Made by a program: the position numbers and the translations under genes. 64,000 nt of DNA from Phytophthora quininea. Taxonomy: Eukaryota; Oomycota; Peronosporomycetes; Peronosporales; Peronosporaceae. Where the stretch lies: NCBI GenBank assembly GCA_011947345.1, contig JAAVTG010001021.1, forward strand, positions 124,001 through 188,000, written 5' to 3'. How positions within the stretch are numbered: position 1 is the first letter of the stretch; each line of letters begins with the position of its first letter. Below are positions 45,910 to 55,798 of the stretch, in pieces. Below the pieces are notes generated by a model. It ran no database searches. It worked only from the letters and a program-made list of their open reading frames with translations, and was not told the DNA's origin.

Positions 45910-46156
45910 AGGGGGAGACAGCACGTTCAGACGGATACCCAACCACCCGCGATTTATATGGTGCAACAACACTTTCGAGAGCACGTACCAACGTAAACGT
46001 AATAAAGACTCCAGCCCCAGAAAAAAAAGTTTGCGGGTGCCGTGCTAGTGAGTGAGTTTACAAGGGTTCTCGTCGCAGCGTCGAGGGCGGCGAGAACTCG
46101 GACTGGACTTGTAGGGCGGGTGCTTGCTCGAACGGACGCAATTTATAACTGCAACG

Positions 46157-47106
46157 ATGGATCTCCATGGAGCTCCGCGTCTACGCGGACAGAGAAGTCT
46201 AAACACGAAGAAGCAACCAGAGGCGGCCAAAGCAGAGCCGCCAGCACGGGGATCAATCGTGAAGCAGCGGCTAGAAGGCGCGATTAAGAGCAAGCGACTG
46301 GATTTGAGTCTTGCGCGGCATGTACAAGTCCGATCGGATGCAACAGCGTCGCTGGTTCCGTTTCATCATTTCCCCACCGCCATTCTAAGCCACGAACTGC
46401 TATCTGCCCACCTTACGGAGCTGTGGCTAACAAACCATCAGCTCAGCTCGCTCCCAACCGAAATTGCAGTCTTCAAAATTTGCGCGTTCTCGGTCTTGCA
46501 GGTAACAAGATCACTGCACTACCGAAGGAGTTAGGCTTGCTGGCCGCGCTCGAGTCGTTGTATCTCGAGAACAATCGTCTCCAAGTTGTGCCGGCGAGCG
46601 TGATATTTCCGACCCAGCTGAGGGAGCTGCGCCTAGATAACAACCAGCTCTCGGTGTTCCCTATGCAGATCACCAAGCTGCGGCTGCTGAGCCGGCTCGG
46701 GTTGAGTCACAATCTCCTCAAGGCTCTTCCGGAGCAAATCCACCGCCTACGCAACCTCGTCGAGCTCGACTTGGACTTCAACCGCCTCGATGCAAATCTA
46801 CCGGAAGGGTTTGCCTCGCTGAAGAGGCTGCAGAGACTTGGTCTTGACGGGAACTACCTCGACGAGAGGCCGAAAGAGTTGGATGGCATCCCATTCGTGC
46901 GGCTCAATGGGAACCGCAGCGTAGAATTCCTCGCCAATACAGCCACGGTATTGTACACACACGCTCCTGCCGTTCCGAGACGCCACGACGGACACTTTCA
47001 AAGCGTGGAGCGCGGTAAAGCCGACACACCACTGGAAGGCTTGGTCCCCTCGAAGGATCAAAACGTGTTGAACGCAGCGGCGTACGAGTCTACGAGATCG
47101 GCGTAA
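46157..47106 (+). CDS. Small leucine-rich repeat protein
   Basis: It starts at the ATG at 46157 (MDLHGAPRLRGQRSL). After a basic N-terminal region of about 80 residues come roughly six to seven LRRs of the typical-plant/animal cytosolic kind: LTELWLTNHQLSSLP, LRVLGLAGNKITALP, LESLYLENNRLQVVP, LRELRLDNNQLSVFP, LSRLGLSHNLLKALP, LVELDLDFNRLDANLP and LQRLGLDGNYLDERP. There is no signal peptide or membrane helix, so a cytosolic scaffold is likely. One frame break near 46472-46476 (within GCAGTCTTCAAAA) separates the first repeat from the rest and is probably an indel error. The end at 47106 reads YESTRSA. Confidence 0.75.
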
Positions 47107-47420
47107 GACTGGTGGGCACGTGATCCCCTCGTTGCAAAAAGCCATTGGTCGCGGCGGTTGCAACTGCAACATGTAAGTCGCCCGTCTCAACACGACCATG
47201 GCAGAATCATACCCACAATGCCTCCGTAATCGCAATCGCAAGCTTATTAGTGATCGCTGATGTTTTCATCTTCTCGTGAGATAGGGGCCGTTGGACACAG
47301 TTTGAGCGTTTTGGTGTTTGATCGTCCATCTGCTGAACACCAAGCGGGCAGCTCTGGTCTTGTCCTTAAGACGACTCACTCTTGAATTTGCCGAGCAGTG
47401 AACAAGCGGACATCAAGAAG
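47107..47420. other. Spacer between LRR gene and PAP2 copy 6
   Basis: It holds the promoter of PAP2 copy 6. Minus ORF 46798-47241 is a shadow of the LRR gene. Nothing else was recognised. Confidence 0.5.
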
Positions 47421-48695
47421 ATGCAAGAGGCAGAGGCGACCACCACTTACCAGTCCATGCGCCCGCTATCCAGCGCCGGCTCAGTCGAGAGCGCCAACAG
47501 CAATTCCGTGTCGGTCAAAGTATCATCGGACGGGGACGACGCGCCGTCTCAAAGTGCGTGGCGACGAGTCCTGCGCGACTACCGAGTTGCCGAGTTCGCC
47601 TGCACAGTCATCATGTACATCCTGGCGCTGGTGTTTTCCTTGATCGAAGTGAACGAGCGCCCGATCCCTGGGATCCGCGTGCAGGTCAACTCCACGACCA
47701 CGTACTGGGCGCTGGACCCGGACTTGAACCAACCTAAACTGCGAGAACATGGTACGTCTGCACTATTTCGTTCGCCTACGAAGCTCAGTATTTCCTTAAC
47801 GTGTTGTGTGGAACAGTACCAATGTGGGCGCTCTTAACGTTCGGTCTCGGCCTGCCAATCGGGACCAACCTTGTCGTGAACTACGTGCTCCCACGAATGA
47901 GCAATGTGCGCGTCATCCCTCATGACACAAGAGACTTCCTGCTGAGTCTGCTCCAGTCCATGGCTCTGGCAGAGTTCTTTACACAGTTCACCAAGAACAT
48001 CACGGGTCGGTTCCGTCCGTGCTTCTATGACATGTGCAAGTGGAACCACGATGTCGTCTGGGACGGAGTCACCAGCCTGTGCACGGACTCCGCCGGTGAG
48101 AAGGAAGGCCGCAAGAGTTTTCCGTCAGGACACGCATCCTTCGCATGGTCGACAATGCTCGTTCTCACGGTACGTTTGCTTCTGCATTATTCTACACAGG
48201 CTTGTAGTTATTGACTTTGCTTGTGGCAGCTTTATTTGCTTGGGCGAGCGCGACTTAACTGCGAGAACCGCAGCATTTCGGCAATACGAGGTGCCAAAAG
48301 AGTCTCCTGCTGTTCATGTGTTGTGCTCCGGCGCTGCTCGCTGCGTGGGTTGCCGTGACTCGAAGCATCGACAACTGGCACCACTACAGCGATATCATCG
48401 CGGGAACCATCATCGGCGCAGTGTCTGCTGTGTTTGCTACTGATTACAACTACGGCTCGATCTGGGTCTGGGACTCGGCTGGCCTTCCACTCGAGGAGAT
48501 TCACGAACGCCGCATGGTAAGAAGGTCGTCGATCGATAGTATTCTAATGGGCACGCTCTAATAAGCCACCGCTTTCCACAGGCCAAGAAAGATTTCAACT
48601 TTGATGATGCTCTCGAGATGCAGCTCAAGCACAACACCAGCCGAAATGACCTCATTGTCGATCTGAGCAACCGTGGAAGGAACGCTTCCGAATAG
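47421..48695 (+). CDS. PAP2-family lipid phosphatase, copy 6
   Basis: Exons are 47421-47751, 47817-48169, 48230-48515 and 48582-48695, and all donor/acceptor phases fit. The start is MQEAEATTTYQSMRP. There is no intron in NERPIPGIRVQVN (as in copies 4 and 5). Motifs are KNITGRFRP, FPSGHASF and TRSIDNWHHYSD. One break at AAAA 48296-48299 throws the frame off between ISAIRGAK and SLLLFMCCAP; one added A restores it and matches copy 5. It ends RNDLIVDLSNRGRNASE. The catalytic motifs are intact, and the break is treated as an assembly error. Confidence 0.87.
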
Positions 48696-48754
48696 GGAGG
48701 GTGTCAATATGAGTAAAATAGTACCTTTCCATTGCCGTAAAAAATCTAAGTACT

Positions 48755-51700
48755 TTAATGCCCCGATTGTCGCTGGAGTCCTTCAAGAGCGTCTTTCAAG
48801 CAATCCACGCAGAGCACAGTCGTGTTCAAACGCTGGTTACGCCCATCATTAGGTGTGCGGCATAACCTGCACGGCCCCAATTGCGAGTGTAGTGGCAAGC
48901 TGGCCGACACGAACTCCTGCCACAGTGCCGGGTTTCGGTCTCGGACTTGGGCTCGGTTTTCAATGTGATTCTCTTCCATGTATGCCATCAGCTTGTTGAT
49001 AGGATCGGCGATCCCTTCATGACGCGTTTTCTGTCGTGCCGCTGCTGCTGTAGCTGCTTCGTTATGGTTCTGAATAAATGTTTCGACGATATCCCCACAA
49101 GGTGAACTAGCGGTAGTTGATGGCTCAGAGCCATTCAGTACGCTCGATGCCAAGTCGGTGATGTTGTTCAGCTGAGTCTGACTTTCTGTTGCCTCTTCGT
49201 TTTCGCTCGCATCTACATCTATTACCTCCACCGCTGGTTGATCGATATGCGTGTTCGGGCTTTCCTCATCGTTGCTTCTGTCTTCATCGGCCACTTGGGC
49301 ACTGTCGTTGTTGGAATTAGATGTAGAGCACTCCTCGGCTGTGCTTGCTTCACCATTTGTCTGTATACAGCTAGCTTGCGCCACACTGATTACACTTTCA
49401 GTCGCTTCCACTACGATTACTTCATGGTCAACTCCATTAGCACTGTTCACTGTTGGTTTTGGCGTGGTGGCATCTCCGTCACTGCTTAAGGTATTAATTG
49501 CTTGAGTATCCTGGTTGTTTATACCACTTTCCAGCGCTTTATTGTCATCCTCTCCAGTTTGATGTGTTTCCTCACTTGCAGCAAGTTCCATCTCGGCATC
49601 ATTCGCCATTGAATTATCGCTAGCATGCGCAGTAGGATTTTCAGGTGGTGGTGACCCTATTACGCCCTTCGACGAAGCCATCTCAACATCCTTCGACCCA
49701 ACTGCAGGCTGGTTACATTCAGATGTTTGGGGTGACTTGGCAGGAGATAAAAGTTTCCTGCGACTGGAAAACTCGTTAGCTATGGCCACCATACCATCAG
49801 TCGGAATGAGATTGCCATCAACATTTAGCACCTTGAGGGCTTTAAGGGCAGTTACCTCCGCAATAGGAAGCCGCGATACTGCATTCCATCGTATGTCCAA
49901 AACTTCAAGATTCTTCAATGAAGTCAACTTCGCTATTGGAATTGTTCGTAGATTGTTGTGCGCAAAGTTGAGCTCTTTCAGCTTTGCCATGCTCGTGATA
50001 ACCTCTGGGACCTCAAATAACGCGTTTTCCGATGCATTGAGTTTCTCTAAGCACTTCAAATGCTTTACGCCATCAGGGAGATCAGTTAACTCGTTGCCAC
50101 TGATATCCAAAGACACGAGAGTAGTCAAAAGCTGAACAGAGTTTGGGACTCTTTTATACAGAGGCCTCGTAAATTCAGCGAAACTGGTGCTGGATCACTT
50201 GTTAGCTCCGACAATTTTTGCCGTGAAAGCCCTGCATCACCGTACATGTTGCACGAAAGCGTCAAGTGGCATTTCACCAAACCCTTCGCGATTGCCTTCG
50301 CGCGTTCAAGTGATCTCTCCCCAAATACAATTTCCAATGCCAGCACAAGCCGCCATGTCTCCAGCACTAGTGGATCCTTTTGCAACGATGTTTCTAGCAC
50401 ATTCGACACAGCCTTCATATTTCTTAGTCGAAGCTCCACCGCAACCAAAGCTTGAAGTACATCGGGGTTCACAGCGGATGTACTCGTTGGGCCAGCTAAA
50501 CATCTTCTTAAGCTTGCTCGAGCCGCAAGCAATTCCCATTCGTGGCACGCAATCCCTGCAATAGCAACAAATTCCTTTGTAAGTAACCAACTAACTCAAA
50601 AGAAGACTGCACGCAACTGCAACGCAATTAAGAGCTTACCTCCAAAATTCAACGAAAAGGCTGGGGCGAATGATAACGCATCGGTGCATGATGCGAAGAA
50701 CGCAGCCTTCTCAGGGGCTATCACTGAAGCACAACATAACCGGAAAAGCTCGAGACTCGCGTCGAAAGTAATCAACTCGCTCCGCTCAGGATACAAACAC
50801 GCCATCACTGCGTCTTGAACAGCATTTTTGTCGATATGTTGTTCCAGTTGCGTTGAAACCTGCCGTAGCATCTCGTTTTCAGTGTTCATCTCACTCAGAT
50901 ATTTTCGAAACAGTTGGATCAAGTTTTCTTGATGCCCTCTCCAGGAAGAATACTCTCCGTCGTTCCGCTCCATCAGATCCAACTGAAATACAAACCGTTG
51001 CACCCATGTCAATTGTCGCGCTTCCAGAGAAAGAGATCCAAACTTCGCTGTGCTCATAACCATTTGAAGGCTGTCAATGGCCACAGACGGCTCTAACATG
51101 AAGCTCATCAAATGGCAAATGTCCAGTGCTACATAAATGTCAATGTCAGTGCCTTCCTGTGGGCTTGTAGTAGAACGAAATGATGCCAGTTGATCCATCC
51201 AGGTAGCCAGTAGCCGGTTCAATAAAGTCTTCAAGATCGTCGACTTGGCTATCCGATTAGAAGCGCGATTAAAGTCTTGAACAGATTTCTCCACCAAGTT
51301 AGTATCCTCGCCTAGAAGGCTTGCTAGGCGCTCCATCACATTCGGAAACGCGCCATCCAAGGCATTTAGAAGCGCTGGGAACTGGCGGCAAGCAAACAAG
51401 AAATAGTGTAATATTTTAGGGAACCGGATAGCTTCAGAATTTCCGCTCAACATCTCGGCCATGATCCGTTCAGCTTGTTGCTTTTTGGTCGGATTCATCC
51501 CTAACACCTTCGCTGCCGTAAATAATGCAGCTGGGAATAGTTCCAACCGGTGCAATTTGACTTGCAGAAAACTTTCTAGCGCATCAATCTTTACACTTTC
51601 GTCATCTCGGTAGGCAATCACAAGTGCCCAGTTATTCAGAATCGTGTCGCCAACATCCGTCTCTTCGCACTTCTCGCTTTCATATAAACCGAAAGCAAAC

Positions 51701-54700
51701 TCATAGGCCTGCAACGCTCGCACGGCATCTTCAGCTTTTATTTTCATCTCGGAATCCTGGAAATACTCGATCGAATAGGCCAGTTCTTTCAACGGAAAAC
51801 TTTTGTTACTGTTTGAACCAATCCAATGCCCGATTCCATCAGGCAGTTCGCTGAAAAGCACCACATGAGCGAAAACCAGGTACAGCCCGATCAATTCGTT
51901 ATGGCACATTTTCCCGCGTGCCACATCACACCAACTATAATCCGAAGATGCATTATCAAGTTGTAACAGCGCTGAAAGTAGCTTCAATACTTGAGTTGGC
52001 TCGCCAGCACGCCACAATTTTACACACAGATGAAGAGACATTATTAGTAAGAGCCTGGATAAGCCCTCAGCATCAGCAGACGTGGAGGTAACCTGTCCAG
52101 CAACAGGACCCATGTTTGCAATATGATGCAAAATACGCCAGTGGAGCGCCTTGATAACGTTCACAGAGGCAAAGTCATACGCTGAAATGTAATAAAACCA
52201 CAGCGCCTGGGATCTTGGCAAAAACTGTACCGCTTGCTCCGCTGCTTCGACCTCATCTTGCTTGCTGCTCAGGCGATCACTAAGGTGAAGATACAACAGC
52301 CACAATGTTTCGCAATAAGCGTTCTCTTCCACTTCGACTGCACGAGATAAAGTGTGGAGCGATCGTTTCAAAGCTTCTTCTTCGACGTTCAGGCCACGTG
52401 CGGGGCTACCAGGATGCCTCATATTCAGTCCCTGGCAGAGCAAAACTAATTGCTGGTGTAATCGAGCATTATTAGACAGACGAATGGCATCATCACTGCA
52501 TGGAATCAAATTAACAGTAGTCATCGTAAGTTGTCGTCCCAAGTGCCATCATCTAAACCTTTACCAATCGTACCTTTCTCCGATGTTCAGTTCAAGTTGG
52601 TCAATTGCAAGAAGAAGCCAAGCATCGGCATCCGTCGGGTTTTCCTCTATTCTCTTTTGCAGCGCTGCTTGAAACGACTTTGCAGCGTCAGTGTCTTCGT
52701 AATAACGGACGCCAGACTGCGTTCCATTCAAACCCCTAAAGGGATGACGTCGTCTAGGGCTACAAAACCATCATTGCTGTCGATGTCCTCTCCGTTATTA
52801 ATTGGTATTCCAGACGCCCCATCCCCTTCAGTAATAGTATCTGGGGCTTTTACACCAGCGTTCCTAGTTGCATCTTCCGTCTGCACAGCAAGAACGACAT
52901 TAGCTGATTACTCCCAAAATCTAGCGTGTTTTTAACGACGTTTTCTTACCGTAGTAGGAAATACCGATGCCACCCCTGTTATCACGGGCCACTTCGCTGT
53001 TATCCTTGATCGAAATTCGGCAAATGCTAATAGCAATTGTTGCGACTCTTTCGACTGCAACGTCGTTTGAGGTATATATTCGGCACTTGAGGTGCCGTTG
53101 TCATCTACATCCACATCGTAGTCACTCCTGTGATAAAAACTGCAATTTTTATCGTTGCACACCCCGTTGAGCTCATAATGACACAAAAGTCTGCACAAGG
53201 TACATACGCAATCGTAAGAATTTACGATAGGTAAGCAACACTTCAAAATCATTTACACGTACCTCATCGGATCGAGTCTCTTTCGAGCTGTAGTGGCTGG
53301 TGAATATAGTTTCAGTTGATTCACAACTGAATCGTTCTCCAACGAGAAAGGTTTTGCGTACTTCGATGACGGTGACGCTCCATTAGCTTGGGAGTCCAGT
53401 CCAGCGAGTGTACTTGCGTTTGGTTCACTGTTCTCGGCTTGATCTCGAAGCCAGCTCTCCATTTTCAGGAAAAAGCACGACGATTCACGATGGGATCGAT
53501 AGCGACCTGATTTGCCGCTTGTAGTTACCGGGTTAATTGTCTTAATTCCCACACAGGCAGCTAGTAAAGCTGAAAGTGTATTAGCCGCGCCATTCCCATC
53601 CAGCAAGCTGGACAAGAAGTGCGTCTGGAGTCGAAGATTATTAATGATCGCGCAATCTGGGGCTCGCTGAAAACCCAACGAGCTGCAGACATCTGCAACA
53701 ACTTGCTTCTCCGCTTCAATCAGAGCTTGAAGACGATCTAAGTGCAAAAATAATTATATCGCCGTCAATCGTATAAGATGGAAAGCAGAACGTACCACAA
53801 TTACCGGAAGAAAACGTTCGTATCTCCAAAAATTGACGTCCAGGCTGCCAGCGTTTGCGAATATTTCTCTCCGATGGCGTCATAATCCCGTTATCTCCAT
53901 TGAAGTACGCCAAAGACAACTCTAGCCTTTTCTGGTCCACAATACCATCCATATCTCTGCCTGTATATATTTTAAAGGCCTGCTCCAGTTTCCGCCGCGG
54001 CACATTCTACATAAAATAATACAAATTATCTACAAGGTGTATATCAACATCACAGCAACTGGCACATTATTTACCGTCCCAGTCACCACCAGATATCGCA
54101 TGGCAATTCGAAAACAGGCTGCACTAGCTAACTGTGGTGTCCCAATATCCAAATTCTCCGCTGCAGCAACTGCACAAATGTTAGTCCAATATCTCCTGCA
54201 AAAATAAATGAATAAAAGCATCTCACAAGGAGGCATCTCAACGGTAGGAGTAGCCTTCACTACGTTCCCCACTTCAACAGCAGTTTTCTTCTCCGGTTGC
54301 TCTGTTGCTGCATCTTCTTCCCGTTTCCTTTTCATCGCTGTAACTCTTAGCGTTTCTTTGACAGCCTTCAGCTGCTGTAGCTTCTTCTCCAGAGCAATAG
54401 AGGCCTGCTGCTGCTTCTGTTGATAGTTGCAAATAGTTTAGTACCCCAGATAGTGGTTAAAATCCATCAATCAGACCTCTTGGGCGATCTTCGCGCGCTC
54501 CTGCAGCTGCTTCAGCTCTTTCTTCCGGGCCTCGTCCTTCTCCTGCGTCTTGTTGGCATTGTCCGCCTCATCCTCCGGCGTTGTGGCGCCGTTCTCCTTG
54601 GCTCCTTCGAGCTTCAGCAGCTTCAGTAGCTGGTGCTTGCGTGCCAATCGCTCCCGTCGCTTGGCCATCCACTGCAGCCGCTCCTCGGTCGCGCGCCGCA

Positions 54701-54752
54701 GCCGCTCGGCCGCAGAGGCAGCAGCGCCGACCCCGCTCACCTGATGCGCCAT
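48755..54752 (-). CDS. ZFC3H1/Red1-like nuclear RNA adaptor fused to leucine-rich repeats
   Basis: It starts at 54752 (MAHQVSGVGAAASAAERL) with a long charged coiled coil (54.75-54.25 kb). Several small exons follow with phase-consistent joins. The zf-C3H1 finger of the ZFC3H1/Red1 family lies at about 53130-53200 (CHYELNGVCNDKNCSFYH). Next comes a helical HAT/TPR-like half (52.5-50.2 kb; for example DADAWLLLAIDQLEL, SQALWFYYISAYDF). ZFC3H1 and Red1 link polyadenylated nuclear RNA to the exosome helicase MTR4. Unusually, the C-terminal helical part continues into about five LRRs (LVSLDISGNELTDLP, LKELNFAHNNLRTIP and others), an acidic Ser-rich stretch, and a terminal CRLC ... CVDC zinc-ribbon-like pair. 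The intron at about 50570-50650 joins HAT to the last exon in phase. One frame break at TTTT 50152-50155 falls inside the first LRR. Confidence 0.75.
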
Positions 54753-54826
54753 AATTGTGAAGACACAATTTGTGTTAGTCTTGCATTTGGTGAAATTTAT
54801 GGTATGTACATAATACCGACTTTTAG

Positions 54827-54834
54827 CCAATCAG
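54827..54834 (+). promoter_or_regulatory. CCAAT box (CCAATCAG) between divergent genes
   Basis: CCAATCAG is a full NF-Y core, 48 bases before the SUKH gene ATG and 75 bases before the ATG of the divergent ZFC3H1-like gene. It could serve both. Confidence 0.4.
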
Positions 54835-54881
54835 AGATTGCGTCGTTTCGTCCAAGATCACTTTGCGATCCGCAGGCGGAA

Positions 54882-55655
54882 ATGTCGGGCGTGCAGGTAG
54901 TGGTAGGCGGCAACCCGCGCACTGGCGCGATGAATGAGGACGAGCGTGACCAATGCATCCGCGATGTTGTGAGCTGGTTCGAGCGCAAGGCGGACCTAGA
55001 GCCAGCCAAGGAGAAAAACGCAGGTGTGTCATACTGTGCGATTGTTTTGCAAGGATATCTTTATGACAGCTGTTTGAGCCAATAGATATTGAAGCGTTGG
55101 AGAAGACGTTGGGGATGGAGATTCCAGAGGTTAGTGGGGCTGGATGCAGGGGATTAGGAAGGGCGACCGACTGACTGTTGTTGGATGCTGCAGGCGCTGC
55201 GCAGTTTGCTGACGACGCAGAGTGGCGGCATTTGGTTCGATGAGTACAAGGTCAGCATTTGTTACGAGAAGAATGTGTTGTTCCGAATAGCTTACTTGAA
55301 TTTTGTGAGCATTTGCAGTCACTCTCGGCAGATGTAAGCCGTGATATTGTTTTGTTTCTTTCATTTTCTAACATGCTTGCGTATGTAGGACATCGCGACT
55401 GCTGCGGAGAAGCTGTCCTCTGTGAAGGGGTGGAAAGCTTCATTGGTCCCTTTTGCCTCAAATGTGGATGGGGCGGCACTCGTCACGGACACCAGCTCCA
55501 GAGACGCCGTTTTCGAGTTTAGTGAAGATGGCAAAGGTGACAAGGCGCTTGCTCCGACGCTGTGGGACTACCTCGAACACTACCGAGACCGTCTTCTGTC
55601 GGGCAAGTTCGACTTCGTTGAGGACGTTGGATTGGTCGAACGCTCGCGTAAATGA
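54882..55655 (+). CDS. SUKH-1 (Smi1/Knr4) domain protein
   Basis: The protein starts MSGVQVVVGGNPRTG. Five exons can be traced: 54882-55023, about 55086-55130, 55193 to about 55251, 55319-55333 (only 15 bases, encoding SLSAD) and 55389-55655. The SUKH pattern is clear: IEALEKTLGMEIPEALRSLL, the SGGIWFDEY turn, a central ALVTDTSSRDAVFEF strand, and LWDYLEHYRDRLLSGKFDFV at the end. In fungi Smi1/Knr4 coordinates cell-wall synthesis with signalling; bacterial relatives are immunity proteins. The role here is unknown. The protein is short, about 190 residues, and appears to be a single-domain protein. Confidence 0.75.
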
Positions 55656-55798
55656 AGGTCCAAAACTTGACAAAGATTGCTGAGAACTCAAGTTGCTAGT
55701 GAGATTTTATTCAAAAATGCCATTACTTTTTACGCTGTTCTGCGCATTTCAGTAATTGAAAATCATGACCATGGTTTGACTTTGATTGAGTAAATTCG

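Larger units (their letters stand above)
36439..48695. repeat. PAP2 lipid phosphatase gene array (six copies)
   Basis: Six paralogous PAP2-family genes lie within 12.3 kb, in orientation + - - - - +, with makorin and an LRR gene inserted between copies 5 and 6. All share the same exon skeleton: introns just before VPM/VPT, right after VLT and before LYLLGR. They arose by local duplication, with inversion at both edges of the array. Confidence 0.9.

Noticed and set aside
36439..48695. Possible segmental transfer from bacteria, because the array looks operon-like
   Set aside because: All copies have spliceosomal introns at shared positions and mixed orientation. They are ordinary eukaryotic duplicates.
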